Below are positions 26,058-34,498 of a stretch of 64,000 nucleotides of DNA, one piece after another. The number at the start of each line of letters is the position of its first letter. Positions within the stretch are counted from its first letter, which is position 1. The notes under the pieces were generated by a model, which worked only from the letters and a program-made list of their open reading frames with translations, was not told the origin of the DNA and ran no database searches. Source of the DNA: Sediminibacter sp. Hel_I_10 (lineage in GTDB: Bacteria > Bacteroidota > Bacteroidia > Flavobacteriales > Flavobacteriaceae); contig NZ_JHZX01000001.1 in NCBI RefSeq assembly GCF_000688335.1, positions 3,100,001-3,164,000 of the forward strand, in the 5' to 3' direction. A program made the translations under genes and the position numbers.

Positions 26058-27518
26058 ATGAAAAGAATACTTAATAAAATATTGGTCATAGGTTCTCTTG
26101 CATTCGTAGTCTACGCTTGTACGGACGATTTTGTTGATCGTGATCCAGTTTATTCTATAGACTCAGAAAATTTCTTCAACTCTGAAGATGATTATTATAA
26201 TGCTCTAATTGGGTCATATGACTTGCTCCAATCCACTTATTTAAATGTTATTTTGGGTGAAATCGCGTCAAACAATACCGTTTGCGGGGGCGAGAGCGCA
26301 ACAGATGTTATCGGTTGGCAGCAAGTGGATGACATGATTCATACTCCAGTAAACGCAGATTTGAGAAATGTATGGAATTGGATGTATGCCGGCGTCAATC
26401 GCTCTAATTATATTTTAGAATTTCAAGATAAAACAGATTTTGAGGGCAAGGAAATTATCATTGCTGAAGCACGATTTTTAAGAGCCTATTATTATTTTGA
26501 ATTGGTAAAATGGTTTGGACCTGTCCCCTTAAAAGAAACGAGATTTCAATTAGGAGATGAAACATCTATCCCCAGAAGTCCTGTAGAGGATGTTTATGCG
26601 CTCATTGAAGAAGATCTTCTCTTTGCTTCAAATACCTTGTCTTATACAGCGCCACAAACGGGCCGAGCTACAAAGGGTTCTGCTCAAGCACTGCTGGGCA
26701 AGGCGTACTTGTATCAAGAAAAGTTTACAGAAGCTGCAAATATTCTTAATAATTTAATTTCAAACGGTCCTTACGATCTTGTAGAGGATTATGACAGCAT
26801 TTTTGAGAATTCTGGAGAAAATAATATAGAATCTGTTTTTGAGGTACAATATACAGATGTAGAGGGCGCTGGTTTTGGTTGTCTTCAATGTAGCGAGGGT
26901 AATGTAGCTGTTGGTTTTAGTGGTGTGCGTAATTATTCGGGACCATTATTTTCACCGGGATTTAGTTTTAATTTACCCGTTCAAGATGTTGTAGACGAGT
27001 TTGAGGATGGAGATGATAGATTAGAAGTGGCTATCCTAGATATCGATGCTTGGGCAGAGCAAACAGAAGCTTCTTTTGGGGTAGGATATGAGCATACTGG
27101 TTATTTCAATAGAAAATATCTTCCAAGAAAGAGAAGTGAAAATGCACAAGGGGATTTAAACTTAACCAACCCTAATAATTATCGAGCAATCCGTTTTGCC
27201 GATGTGCTATTGATGGCTGCGGAGGCTTATAGTCGTGGAAATTTAAGTGACGATACTGCAAAACTATTTCTGAATAGAGTTAGAACGAGAGCAGGTTTGC
27301 CAGATGTTACTACATCAGGAAATGAACTTATTGATGCCGTATATCATGAAAGACGCGTTGAATTGGTAGGAGAGGGACATCACTTTTTTGATCTTGTAAG
27401 GACTGGCCGAGGAACTGAGATCGATGGTTTTACACCAAATAAAAATGAATTATTTCCAATTCCTTTTGAAGAGATCCAGTTTTCAAATGGTAACTGGACA
27501 CAAAATGATGGATATTAA
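26058..27518 (+). CDS. susD: SusD-like surface glycan-binding lipoprotein (glucan operon 1)
   Basis: A 486-aa lipoprotein that would cap the SusC barrel and hand over oligosaccharides. ATG 26058 is preferred over the in-frame TTG at 26052. The signal ends in Cys21 followed by Thr-Asp-Asp, a charge pattern that in Bacteroidetes favours export to the cell surface. RagB/SusD features are present: the N-terminal helical part (FFNSEDDYYNALIGSYDLLQ), ARFLRAYYYFELVKWFGPVP, GRATKGSAQALLGKAYLYQ (TPR-like), and the C-terminal RRVELVGEGHHFFDLVRTGR with LFPIP close to the end. It starts 12 bp after the SusC stop, so the pair is certainly co-transcribed. Confidence 0.95.
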   Translation: MKRILNKILVIGSLAFVVYACTDDFVDRDPVYSIDSENFFNSEDDYYNALIGSYDLLQSTYLNVILGEIASNNTVCGGESATDVIGWQQVDDMIHTPVNADLRNVWNWMYAGVNRSNYILEFQDKTDFEGKEIIIAEARFLRAYYYFELVKWFGPVPLKETRFQLGDETSIPRSPVEDVYALIEEDLLFASNTLSYTAPQTGRATKGSAQALLGKAYLYQEKFTEAANILNNLISNGPYDLVEDYDSIFENSGENNIESVFEVQYTDVEGAGFGCLQCSEGNVAVGFSGVRNYSGPLFSPGFSFNLPVQDVVDEFEDGDDRLEVAILDIDAWAEQTEASFGVGYEHTGYFNRKYLPRKRSENAQGDLNLTNPNNYRAIRFADVLLMAAEAYSRGNLSDDTAKLFLNRVRTRAGLPDVTTSGNELIDAVYHERRVELVGEGHHFFDLVRTGRGTEIDGFTPNKNELFPIPFEEIQFSNGNWTQNDGY

Positions 27519-27524
27519 AAAAAT

Positions 27525-29621
27525 ATGAACGCTATGAAAATTTTAAAATTTATACTCTGTGTTTTTCTGCTAGTGTTTTCTGTAGTCAGCTGCGAAAAAG
27601 ACGACGATAATACCGATTTTGTTGATGCTATCGAGGCACCAACTAATGTGTCTGCTTTAGTTACCGTGACTCAAGATAATACGGGATTAGTAACCATTAC
27701 GCCATTAGCTGAAGGGGCAACCTCTTTCAATATTGATTTTGGAGACGGTACAACCGTTGCAACAGCTGTGAACCAAGGTGGTTCAGCAGAACATGTTTAT
27801 GAAGAGGGTACGTATCAAGCCACGATTGAAGCTTTTGGTTTAAATAGCCAATCTACAAGTATTACAAAAGAAGTTATAGTATCATTCCAAGCTCCTGAAA
27901 ACTTGGTTGTGACTATCGAAAATGATGCTGCGGTTTCTAGAAAAGTAAATGTGACAGCAGAAGCGGATTTTGCTTTAAGTTACGAAGTTGATTTTGGTCA
28001 AGCAGGAAGTGAACCCGTTGAAGGTAATGGCGATGAGCCCATAAGCTTTATTTATGATACAGCAGGAACTTATACCATTACAGTTACCGCTTTTAGTGCG
28101 GCAATTGAAACGGCAACTTATAGTGAAGACTTTTTAGTAACAGAGATTCTTCAGCCTTTGGCTGCAGCACCAACACCTCCTTTTAGAGAAGGTTCTGATG
28201 TGATCTCTATGTTCAGTAACACCTATGAGCTTGATGTAAATGTGAGTTCTTGGCGTTCAGATTGGAGCACAAGTACATTGACAGATCTTCAAATTGCAGG
28301 GAATGACACGAAATTTTACGCAGATGCAGATTTCGTTGGCGTTGAGTTTTATGGCGAAGATGCCGTAGACGCCTCTCAAATGGAAATATTTCATTTAGAT
28401 TTTTGGTCTGTCAATGCAACGACTTTTAGAGTGAAACTTGTAGACTTAGGAGGAGAAGAAGCTACCGAGGCTGAGATTGTATTTGAAGATTTACCCCAAA
28501 ATGAATGGGTTTCTCTCGAGATACCAATGTCAGATTTTATAGATAGTGGAATGACTTCTACAAACTCGATCCAACAGCTTATATTTTCAGGTTTGCCAAC
28601 AGGGACTTTTGATTTTTTCATTGATAATGTTTATTTCTATCGTGCGCCTTCTACAGCGCCTAGTATAGCGGGAACCTGGAGAATGGCTCCAGAGGCTGGT
28701 GCACTCGGTGTTGGCCCTGCGGTTGGAGATATCAGCTATTTCTCTTGTGATGCCGATTGTGTGGCATTAAGAGCTTGTTATTACGACGATCTTTATGTGT
28801 TTGGTGCAGACGGCAGTTTTACCAATGATTTAGGAGCAGAGAGTTGGATTGAAGGATGGCAAGGTGGTGGAGATGCCTGTGGTACTCCAGTGGCACCTCA
28901 TGATGGTTCAAATCCTGCTACTTATACGTTTGATGAAGGTGCAGGAACTGTTACTTTAAACGGAATAGGCGCCTATATAGGTTTAGCGAAAGCTAATAAT
29001 CAGGGAGAACTTCCTAATGTTGACGTCCCTAGTTCAATTACTTATAACGTGAGTTTTGTAGATGCTAATACTATTAATGTCAATGTTGATGTGGGTGGCG
29101 GTGTTTTTTGGCAGTATAAATTGATAAGAGAAGCTGCACCAACAAACCCACTTACAGGGACTTGGCAAATGGCTCCAGAAGCTGGAGCTTTAGGTGTTGG
29201 TCCAGCAATTGGTGATGTTAGTTATTTTTCGTGCGATGCAGATTGCGTTGTTCTAAGAGATTGTTACTACGATGATCAGTATATTTTTGGAGCAGATGGT
29301 AGTTTCACCAATAATTTAGGGGCAGAGAGCTGGATTGAAGGATGGCAAGGTGGCGGTGATGCCTGTGGAACACCAGTTGCACCTCACGATGGCTCAAACC
29401 CTGCAACTTATACTTATGACGAGACAGCTGGAACAGTGACCTTAAATGGAACGGGAGCATATATTGGTTTAGCAAAAGCAAATAACCAAGGCGAGTTGCC
29501 AAATGTTGAAGTACCAAGTTCAATTATCTATAATATCTCATTTGTAAATGAAAATACGATCAACGTTAATGTAGATGTTGGTGGAGGTGTGTTTTGGCAG
29601 TATAAATTGATAAGAATTTAA
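27525..29621 (+). CDS. PKD-containing surface glycan-binding lipoprotein with duplicated C-terminal module
   Basis: A 698-aa lipoprotein (Cys23 followed by Glu-Lys-Asp-Asp-Asp, suggesting surface display), located where SusE/SusF-like binding proteins usually sit. Two PKD-like domains (about 35-120, FNIDFGDGT; and about 125-210) lead to a beta-sandwich of the CBM type (about 215-375, ending FDFFIDNVYFYR). Two copies of a 153-aa module follow (383-535 and 545-697) with motifs PEAGALGVGP, YYDDxYxFGADGSFT and GGVFWQYKLIR. No catalytic residues are recognisable. The likely role is to hold beta-glucan at the cell surface for the GH16 enzyme and the SusCD pair. The repeated module resembles a domain of the GH16 protein next door. 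Confidence 0.8.
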   Translation: MNAMKILKFILCVFLLVFSVVSCEKDDDNTDFVDAIEAPTNVSALVTVTQDNTGLVTITPLAEGATSFNIDFGDGTTVATAVNQGGSAEHVYEEGTYQATIEAFGLNSQSTSITKEVIVSFQAPENLVVTIENDAAVSRKVNVTAEADFALSYEVDFGQAGSEPVEGNGDEPISFIYDTAGTYTITVTAFSAAIETATYSEDFLVTEILQPLAAAPTPPFREGSDVISMFSNTYELDVNVSSWRSDWSTSTLTDLQIAGNDTKFYADADFVGVEFYGEDAVDASQMEIFHLDFWSVNATTFRVKLVDLGGEEATEAEIVFEDLPQNEWVSLEIPMSDFIDSGMTSTNSIQQLIFSGLPTGTFDFFIDNVYFYRAPSTAPSIAGTWRMAPEAGALGVGPAVGDISYFSCDADCVALRACYYDDLYVFGADGSFTNDLGAESWIEGWQGGGDACGTPVAPHDGSNPATYTFDEGAGTVTLNGIGAYIGLAKANNQGELPNVDVPSSITYNVSFVDANTINVNVDVGGGVFWQYKLIREAAPTNPLTGTWQMAPEAGALGVGPAIGDVSYFSCDADCVVLRDCYYDDQYIFGADGSFTNNLGAESWIEGWQGGGDACGTPVAPHDGSNPATYTYDETAGTVTLNGTGAYIGLAKANNQGELPNVEVPSSIIYNISFVNENTINVNVDVGGGVFWQYKLIRI
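28671..29129 (+). repeat. 153-aa glycan-binding-type module, copy 1
   Basis: A 459-bp coding unit matching 29157-29615 without gaps at protein level, with about 16 of 153 residues different by my count. DNA of the two copies has many silent differences, so the duplication is not recent and the protein sequence has been conserved. Confidence 0.9.
29157..29615 (+). repeat. 153-aa glycan-binding-type module, copy 2
   Basis: Second copy of the unit at 28671-29129, joined by a nine-residue linker (EAAPTNPLT). It ends two codons before the stop codon. Confidence 0.9.
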
Positions 29622-29632
29622 AATAAAGCGAG

Positions 29633-31291
29633 ATGAAAAAGTATATTAAAATTTATAGTCTATTGATAATGCTTGGCTTTATAGCGAGTTGTCAAGACGA
29701 TGAAGCAGAATTTGGAGCCATACAAGCGCCAACAAATGTCATGATAACAGCTGAGATAGTTGGTGCTGATGCCAATAATCCAAATGGAGATGGAAGCGGT
29801 TTTGTTGTATTCAAAGCTTCAGCAGATAATGCAACGGGCTATACCTTTAGCTATGGCGATGGAACAGATGGTGTGGTGCCTTCAGGAGAAGTCACGCATC
29901 GGTATAGTGTTGTTGGAGTAAACACCTATACCATAGTAGTGAATGCTTTAGGTACAGGCGGTTTATCTACTACAATATCTACTGAGGTTGAAGTATTTAG
30001 TTCTTTTGATGATTTAGAAGCTAAACAGTTATTGAGTGGAGGTATTGGAAATTCTAAGACTTGGTATCTCGATGCCTCTGAGCCAGCACATTTAGGTGTT
30101 GGTGGAACTCCTGCAAGCGCTGCAGATGGTTTTTGGTTTCCTGGATTTTATGCAGCAGCACCATTTGAGAAATGCGGAGATCCAATCTCAAGTTGTCTTT
30201 GTAATGACGAGCTAATATTTTCATTAGCTGCAAATGAGCAACTAACTTATACGTTAGATAATCAAGGTCAGACATTTTTTAATGGCGCACATTCTGCAGT
30301 AGGCGGTGGCCCAGGATCTGGGGATGATGTTTGTCTTGATTTTGATACTGCTGGTACAAGCATCGTGTCTTTATCACCAACAACCTTTGATTGGTCTACA
30401 GTACCTGATCCCGATTTTGAGGCTAGAGGTACCACCATGAGTTTTTCCGGAGATAATTTTATGGGATACTATGTGGGGTCTTCCACTTATGAAATTATTA
30501 GCCTTACCAATAGTTCGCTTTATGTAAGAACGATTGATGCATTAAATCCTGCCTTATACTGGTATCATAAATTTACGACAACTCCTGCAGATAATGAGTT
30601 CAACTCAACCTATGAAGATTTAGTGTGGAGTGACGAGTTTGATGTTGATGGCGCACCAGATGCTACAAAATGGACTTATGATCTTGGCGCAGGTGGCTGG
30701 GGCAATCAGGAGTTGCAGACCTACACGAACAATGCTGAAAACGTTATTGTTGAAAATGGATTACTAAAAATTATGGCTAAGGCAGATGGGAGCTCATATA
30801 CCTCAGCACGTTTGAAGTCTGAAAATCTTTATGAATTCACCTATGGCAGAGTGGAGATAAGAGCAAAATTACCGGCTGCTACAGGGACTTGGCCTGCATT
30901 ATGGATGCTTGGTGCAGACTACGAAACCAATACTTGGCCAGGATGTGGTGAAATAGACATCATGGAGCAAACAGGGCAAGATAAAAATGAGGTCTTGGCA
31001 ACCGTACATCATCCAGCAGTTTCTCCTGGTTCTGGAGATACTGGATCAATGGCTTTACCTACATCAACAACCGAGTTTCATAATTATTCGGTAGACTGGA
31101 CGCCAGAGCAAATTACATTTTTAATAGATGGTGAGTTATTTAGATCGGTACCCAATTCTCCAGATCTTCCTTTTGATAGTGATTTCTTTATGATCATGAA
31201 TGTTGCTATGGGAGGCACATTGGGTGGCGTTGTAGATCCAGGATTTACAGAAGATGTGATGGAAGTTGATTATGTCAGAGTCTATCAATAA
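29633..31291 (+). CDS. GH16 endo-beta-1,3-glucanase (laminarinase-like) lipoprotein with accessory domains
   Basis: A 552-aa lipoprotein (Cys20 followed by Gln-Asp-Asp-Glu) predicted to cut beta-1,3-glucan outside the cell. Residues about 30-122 form a PKD-like domain (TFSYGDGTDG). Residues about 130-318 form a domain similar to the repeated module of the preceding protein (LGVGGTP, CNDELIFSLAANEQLTYT). Residues about 325-552 form the GH16 domain, starting LVWSDEFDVDG. The catalytic motif E440-I-D442-I-M-E445 (nucleophile Glu440, acid/base Glu445) lies in PGCGEIDIMEQ, and the WP near PALWMLG and VDYVRVYQ at the end fit laminarinase-type GH16. It is the last gene of the operon, 11 bp after the binding protein, and a strong terminator follows. 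Confidence 0.93.
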   Translation: MKKYIKIYSLLIMLGFIASCQDDEAEFGAIQAPTNVMITAEIVGADANNPNGDGSGFVVFKASADNATGYTFSYGDGTDGVVPSGEVTHRYSVVGVNTYTIVVNALGTGGLSTTISTEVEVFSSFDDLEAKQLLSGGIGNSKTWYLDASEPAHLGVGGTPASAADGFWFPGFYAAAPFEKCGDPISSCLCNDELIFSLAANEQLTYTLDNQGQTFFNGAHSAVGGGPGSGDDVCLDFDTAGTSIVSLSPTTFDWSTVPDPDFEARGTTMSFSGDNFMGYYVGSSTYEIISLTNSSLYVRTIDALNPALYWYHKFTTTPADNEFNSTYEDLVWSDEFDVDGAPDATKWTYDLGAGGWGNQELQTYTNNAENVIVENGLLKIMAKADGSSYTSARLKSENLYEFTYGRVEIRAKLPAATGTWPALWMLGADYETNTWPGCGEIDIMEQTGQDKNEVLATVHHPAVSPGSGDTGSMALPTSTTEFHNYSVDWTPEQITFLIDGELFRSVPNSPDLPFDSDFFMIMNVAMGGTLGGVVDPGFTEDVMEVDYVRVYQ

Positions 31292-31347
31292 CTAATAGTT
31301 GAGATTGTAATTTTAGAAAATTTCCTAATTTTTCACAATCCAAATTC

Positions 31348-31385
31348 AAAAGAGGCCATTGTTAATATACAATGGCCTCTTTTTT
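31348..31385 (+). terminator. Intrinsic terminator of glucan operon 1
   Basis: A 15-bp perfect stem, AAAAGAGGCCATTGT (31348-31362) with its complement at 31369-31383, around a 6-base loop, followed by further T. It lies 57 bp after the GH16 stop and closes the SusC-SusD-binding protein-GH16 operon. Confidence 0.93.
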
Positions 31386-31469
31386 GTAAGCGGATATCAC
31401 GTTTTAATTTGGAAAGGAATTGGTTATATTGCTTGCATGTTAGGTTTAGAAAACAAGACGTTTAGAAAA

Positions 31470-34271
31470 ATGCAGATATCATTAAAAAGCTGGACGCTGT
31501 TCCTATGTATCTTCGTTGTAGGATCCACTTGGTGTTGGGCGCAATACACGCCCTACTTTCAAAATTATGATTTATCCCAGTATAATGCAGGTAATCAAAA
31601 TTGGGATATTTCTAAAGCTAAGGACGGCCGACTTTACGTTGCCAATAATAACGGACTTTTAGAATATGATGGCTTAAATTGGGAACTCTATACCATCCCG
31701 AATAAAACCACGCTAAGATCGGTACTAGCTCATGACCAAAAGATTTTTATTGGGTCTTATGAGGAGTTCGGTTTTTTTGAAAAAAACAAAACGGGTAAAT
31801 TGTTATACAATTCGCTCACGAAAGGGTTGCATACCGATGACTTTTTGAATCAAGAATTTTGGCAAATTTTACCTTTAAAAGAGGCTATTGTCTTTCGTTC
31901 ATTTTTGAATATTTATATCTACGAGAAAGGAACCATTAAAAAAATAACACCAAACTCTACAGTAATGTCTTGCACTGTTATTGACGATGAGCTCTATGTG
32001 TCTACATTAAATGAGGGGATATTTAAGTTAGTTAATGGTCAACTACAAGCTTATCTTTTTGATGAAAAATTGGTAGGCTCTAAGGTGGTCTCCTTATCAA
32101 AAAATGGTCAAAATCTTTTAATTACGACAGCTTTACAAGGTGCTTTTCTATTCGACGGAAAACGTCTTGATTCTTGGAATGAAGAGATCGCCACAGAGCT
32201 CAAAAAGTATCAAGCCAATTCTTTTTCTACACTGCCCTCTGGAGATATGATTTTCGGGACGATTCAAAATGGATTATATGTAACCAATAGTACGGGTGAT
32301 GTGAAATATCATATCAATAGAGCAAACGGATTGATAAACAATACCATTTTGTCTCAATATTTAAGCGATGACGGGCAACTTTGGGTAGGATTGGATAATG
32401 GGATATCCTCTATAGATTTAAAGAGCGCATCAACATTCTACAATGACGTATCAGGTAAGCTGGGAGCGGTTTACGATGTGGTCAATTATAAAGGGAGGAT
32501 TTATATTGGCAGCAATACGGGACTTTATTTTTTAGATAACAATAATGATCTTCAATTTATTCCAGGTTCTCAGGGTCAAGTTTGGGATTTGAAAATTATC
32601 GAGGGAGATTTGGTTTGTGGACATAACAACGGAACGTTTTTAGTCAAGGAAGCAGGTTTGGAGTTGATTTCGGCTCAAACAGGTGGCTGGGTTATTGCAC
32701 GTGCTCCAGGGAAAGAAAGCACCTACATTCAGGGTACTTATGCTGGTTTAGTAAGCTTGAAAAAAATTAATGGAAACTGGGAATCCAAACATTTAGGAAA
32801 GACCACCATACCGATACGCTTTTTGGTTTTTGATGACGAACATACAGCTTGGGCTGCTCACGCCTATAAAGGGCTCTACAGAATACGTTTTAATGAAAAT
32901 TTAAATACTATAATTAGTGTTCAAAATTATGAACATAAAGGCTTATCTTCTGTATACAATGTCAGGGTTCATAAGGTTAAGAATGACATCTGTATCAAAA
33001 CAAATGATGGATGGCAAAAGTATGAGGCCATCTTAGATAGTATTGTACCCCATAAGGTTTTAAATGACACATTTGGGGAGGACTCGTATATCATATCAGA
33101 TGATGATACTGATGCCTTAGTCTTAAAAAGGCAAGATGTTATCAGTATCAAGTCTTTAGATGGAAACAGTAGTGATGTTTCATTAGAGAGCAAACACATC
33201 AAAGACCGTATTATATTAGGTTATGAAAATGTATCTGGTATTGGCAGTAATCAGTTGGCATTGAATCTAAATGATGGTTTTATGATCATTGACAAAAATG
33301 GTCCCCAATCAGAATATAAAATATTTGAACCCAAATTAGATGAGATAAAGATTGATGGCCACTCTGTAGAATTGGCAGAAGGTAATGACCTTGAAGTTCC
33401 CAATCGATACAAAAGTCTCACTTTAGAGCTGTCCTCCCCAAAATCTACAAATTACCATTTTGAGTATGCCATTGTTAACATTGACTCCACACATTGGTAC
33501 AAGGTAGAGGATGGAGAAATACAATTGTCCAACCTCGGTTATGGAGAATATTACCTAAACATTAGAACCAAGAAAGGTGCCAATGATGTTTCAAAAAGTA
33601 TAGCATTAAACTTAAACGTTCTACCGCCATGGTATAAATCTAAAATTGGATTTTTGGTTTACTTTATATTAAGTGCGTTCATTATTGTTTTATTTTATTA
33701 TTTGCACAAAAGGAAGATCAATAAAGAACAAGCGTTGATCACGCGCAAGTATGAGGACGAACAAAAGAAGATGCTGAAAGAAAAAACTATTGAAAACGAA
33801 AAAAGAATTGTTGAGTTAAAGAATGAGTCTTTAGAAAGCGAAGTGGAATTAAAAAGTAAGCAATTGGCAAATACAGCAATGGCACTTGTGAAGAAGAACG
33901 AGACCTTACTAGAATTAAAAAATGAGCTTGTGGTTCATAAAAGTGCTTTTGAAAATTACTATGCCTATAAAAAATTGATAAAGAAAATTGATGGGTCGAT
34001 AGGGCATGATGATGAGTGGTCCATTTTTGAATATAACTTCAATCAGGTTCACCAAGAATTCTTCAATCAGATTCAAGATAAACATCCCAACTTAACACCT
34101 AAAGATCTTAAGATATGTGCTTATATTAAGATGGATTTAAGCACTAAGGAAATTGCTCCACTTATGAACATCTCGGTAAGAGGTGTAGAAACCCAACGAT
34201 ATCGCTTAAAACAGAAGTTAGATTTAGAATCTGATAAATCAGTGGTGGATTATGTGCGAAATTTCAAATAA
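31470..34271 (+). CDS. Membrane-bound Y_Y_Y/LuxR-type transcription regulator 1
   Basis: A 933-aa sensor-regulator in one chain. The frame reaches back to TTG 31359, which lies inside the terminator stem; ATG 31470 gives a signal peptide (ends CWAQ) and is preferred. Residues about 25-630 are a periplasmic propeller of Reg_prop type (repeated pattern such as YVANNNGLLEYDGLNW, LWVGLDNGISSIDL). A Y_Y_Y-like domain (about 640-710, YGEYYLNIRTKKG), one membrane segment (about 725-747), a coiled coil (about 750-830) and a C-terminal helix-turn-helix (about 873-933, LTPKDLKICAYIKMDLSTKEIAPLMNISVRGVETQRYRL) follow. Unlike hybrid two-component systems it has no histidine kinase or receiver. It probably senses an oligosaccharide in the periplasm and acts on nearby promoters. 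Its position just before the second SusC promoter suggests that as a target. Confidence 0.85.
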   Translation: MQISLKSWTLFLCIFVVGSTWCWAQYTPYFQNYDLSQYNAGNQNWDISKAKDGRLYVANNNGLLEYDGLNWELYTIPNKTTLRSVLAHDQKIFIGSYEEFGFFEKNKTGKLLYNSLTKGLHTDDFLNQEFWQILPLKEAIVFRSFLNIYIYEKGTIKKITPNSTVMSCTVIDDELYVSTLNEGIFKLVNGQLQAYLFDEKLVGSKVVSLSKNGQNLLITTALQGAFLFDGKRLDSWNEEIATELKKYQANSFSTLPSGDMIFGTIQNGLYVTNSTGDVKYHINRANGLINNTILSQYLSDDGQLWVGLDNGISSIDLKSASTFYNDVSGKLGAVYDVVNYKGRIYIGSNTGLYFLDNNNDLQFIPGSQGQVWDLKIIEGDLVCGHNNGTFLVKEAGLELISAQTGGWVIARAPGKESTYIQGTYAGLVSLKKINGNWESKHLGKTTIPIRFLVFDDEHTAWAAHAYKGLYRIRFNENLNTIISVQNYEHKGLSSVYNVRVHKVKNDICIKTNDGWQKYEAILDSIVPHKVLNDTFGEDSYIISDDDTDALVLKRQDVISIKSLDGNSSDVSLESKHIKDRIILGYENVSGIGSNQLALNLNDGFMIIDKNGPQSEYKIFEPKLDEIKIDGHSVELAEGNDLEVPNRYKSLTLELSSPKSTNYHFEYAIVNIDSTHWYKVEDGEIQLSNLGYGEYYLNIRTKKGANDVSKSIALNLNVLPPWYKSKIGFLVYFILSAFIIVLFYYLHKRKINKEQALITRKYEDEQKKMLKEKTIENEKRIVELKNESLESEVELKSKQLANTAMALVKKNETLLELKNELVVHKSAFENYYAYKKLIKKIDGSIGHDDEWSIFEYNFNQVHQEFFNQIQDKHPNLTPKDLKICAYIKMDLSTKEIAPLMNISVRGVETQRYRLKQKLDLESDKSVVDYVRNFK

Positions 34272-34306
34272 CACATACGGGAAATTCAATATTTAACATT
34301 CTTTAT

Positions 34307-34415
34307 TACGTCAAAACTACGTCAATCACTCTTTGCGCTATCGTTTTCGTTACTTTTTTGGTATCTTCAAGCTACGTCATTACTGAAATTTTAAGGTTTT
34401 TATAACGTTGACGTA
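34307..34415 (+). promoter_or_regulatory. TACGTCA repeat array upstream of the second SusC
   Basis: The 227-bp gap between regulator 1 and the second SusC holds TACGTCA at 34307, 34318 and 34373, steps of 11 and 55 bp, plus the inverted form TGACGTA at 34409 within TATAACGTTGACGTA. Multiples of 11 bp put the sites on one face of the helix, so these are good candidates for a regulator operator. None of the CCTATACATT-type elements of the first SusC promoter is present, although TATAACGTTG also occurs at 22829. Confidence 0.6.
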
Positions 34416-34498
34416 TTTTTTATGTGAACGTACTGTTAATAGGATGTCATATTCCTTTTATCTTGCTAGGAACTAATCATGGTAAAAACAAATTTTTT

